A DNA stretch of 64,000 nt from Streptantibioticus ferralitis (lineage in GTDB: Bacteria; Actinomycetota; Actinomycetes; Streptomycetales; Streptomycetaceae), in contig NZ_JARHTQ010000015.1 of assembly GCF_029223525.1 (NCBI RefSeq), positions 119,890 to 183,889 of the forward strand, written 5' to 3'. The position numbers and the translations under genes were made by a program. Under the pieces are notes generated by a model. The model was given only the letters and a program-made list of their open reading frames with translations, was not told the origin of the DNA and ran no database searches. This document shows, one piece after another, positions 63,679-64,000 of the stretch (position 1 is the first letter of the stretch; the number at the start of each line of letters is the position of its first letter).

Positions 63679-63880
63679 TAGGCGGCCAGGGCTCATAGCG
63701 GGTTCGGCGACCGACGGGAACCGCGACGACCAGGCCGCAGTCGCGCAGGCAGGCTAGGTGGTTCGACAGGCGGGTCCGCGAGATCCCGAGAGCGTCGGCC
63801 AGGTCGGATGGGTGAGCCGGGGCTTCGCGAAGTGCCAGCAGAGTTGGTCAGGGCCTACGAGCGCGGTCTCCTCTGAGCTG
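63679..63880 (-). pseudogene. ArsR-family metal regulator remnant
   Basis: The minus strand reads LALREAPAHPSDLADALG, ISRTRLSNHLACLRDCGLV and VPVGRRTRYE, the winged-helix core of a CmtR/ArsR-type metal sensor with its DNA-recognition helix and Cys. The start and C-terminal metal site are gone. Next to the CDF remnant it marks a former metal-efflux operon. Confidence 0.7.
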
Positions 63881-63947
63881 AACCGGATTTTGTAGCGGCC
63901 CTGAAGCCAGGCATGATCGCCTCGGCAGATGGGAGAACACAGGTCCG

Positions 63948-64000
63948 ATGCCTGCACCACGGAAGTACCCCGACGAACTGCGTGAGCGGGCCGTCCGCGA
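63948..64000 (+). CDS. IS3-type transposase OrfA (partial, runs off the right edge)
   Basis: The first residues MPAPRKYPDELRERAVRE are the usual start of the helix-turn-helix OrfA of actinobacterial IS3 elements. Only 17 codons are inside the window. Its insertion beside the ArsR remnant may explain the operon's decay. Confidence 0.7.
   Translation, partial: MPAPRKYPDELRERAVR

Overview
The DNA is very GC-rich, with strong G/C bias at third codon positions, GTG/TTG starts, AAGGAGG-type ribosome binding sites and many protein families typical of Streptomyces (DUF2637, DUF6225, FxsB-type radical SAM enzymes, DUF2267, FUSC exporters, SpoIIE phosphatases). The window looks like an accessory region of a Streptomyces or close relative. 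There is no rRNA, no complete tRNA, no CRISPR array and no replication origin. Several broken genes, two insertion-sequence remnants, a 1.1 kb direct repeat and three pieces of a tRNA-Gly(CCC)-like attachment site show that it was built by repeated insertion.

Layout. 1-3.3 kb: an FHA-FtsK/SpoIIIE ATPase of the type VII secretion kind, cut by the left edge. 3.6-9.7 kb: a hypothetical gene, an NB-ARC/TPR protein, a 66-residue peptide ending WPWPL, an FxsB-family radical SAM/SPASM enzyme and a GNAT acetyltransferase; this looks like a RiPP locus of the FxSxx-COOH/cyclophane type. 10.3-14.8 kb: a second, different RiPP-like locus with a 22-residue peptide ending in Cys, a strong stem-loop, a radical SAM/SPASM maturase, a SAM methyltransferase, and a divergent ArsR-like repressor plus MFS exporter with matching palindromic operators. 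14.8-24.8 kb: a four-gene defence operon (DUF499 ATPase, small protein, DUF1156 DNA methyltransferase, PLD-SNF2 helicase) of the Helicase-Methylase-ATPase (Hma) type, followed by an OLD-family ATPase/TOPRIM nuclease.

28.1-38.1 kb: a segment bounded by reciprocal att-like junctions. It carries a DUF2637 (SpdB-like) gene, an IS5-type transposase with a frameshift, a quinone oxidoreductase/HxlR pair, a 1112-residue helicase-coiled coil-PLD protein resembling Mokosh type II, and a T4-beta-type protein. 38.1-42.2 kb: a persulfide/sulfite detoxification set (CstR-like sensor, TauE/SafE exporter, two rhodaneses, a persulfide dioxygenase-rhodanese fusion) whose transcription units are all preceded by copies of an ATACCC-N4-GGGTAT palindrome. 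42.8-44.0 kb: a third att-like piece and the second DUF2637 copy.

44.5-63.1 kb: a stress-tolerance island on mostly co-directional genes: cNMP-binding TrxR-like flavoprotein, UBP zinc finger, thioredoxin, ClpB, CbpM, DnaJ/CbpA, GrpE, DnaK, LLM flavin oxidoreductase, FUSC exporter, PucR/CdaR-type regulator, SpoIIE phosphatase, Hsp20, DUF2267, PsiE-like protein and a truncated Clp N-domain gene. In content it resembles the transmissible locus of stress tolerance of Gammaproteobacteria. The right edge holds the debris of a metal-efflux operon (CDF transporter, ArsR) and the start of an IS3-type transposase.

Functional assignments rest on motifs read by eye. No database search was run, so family names are recognitions, not hits.
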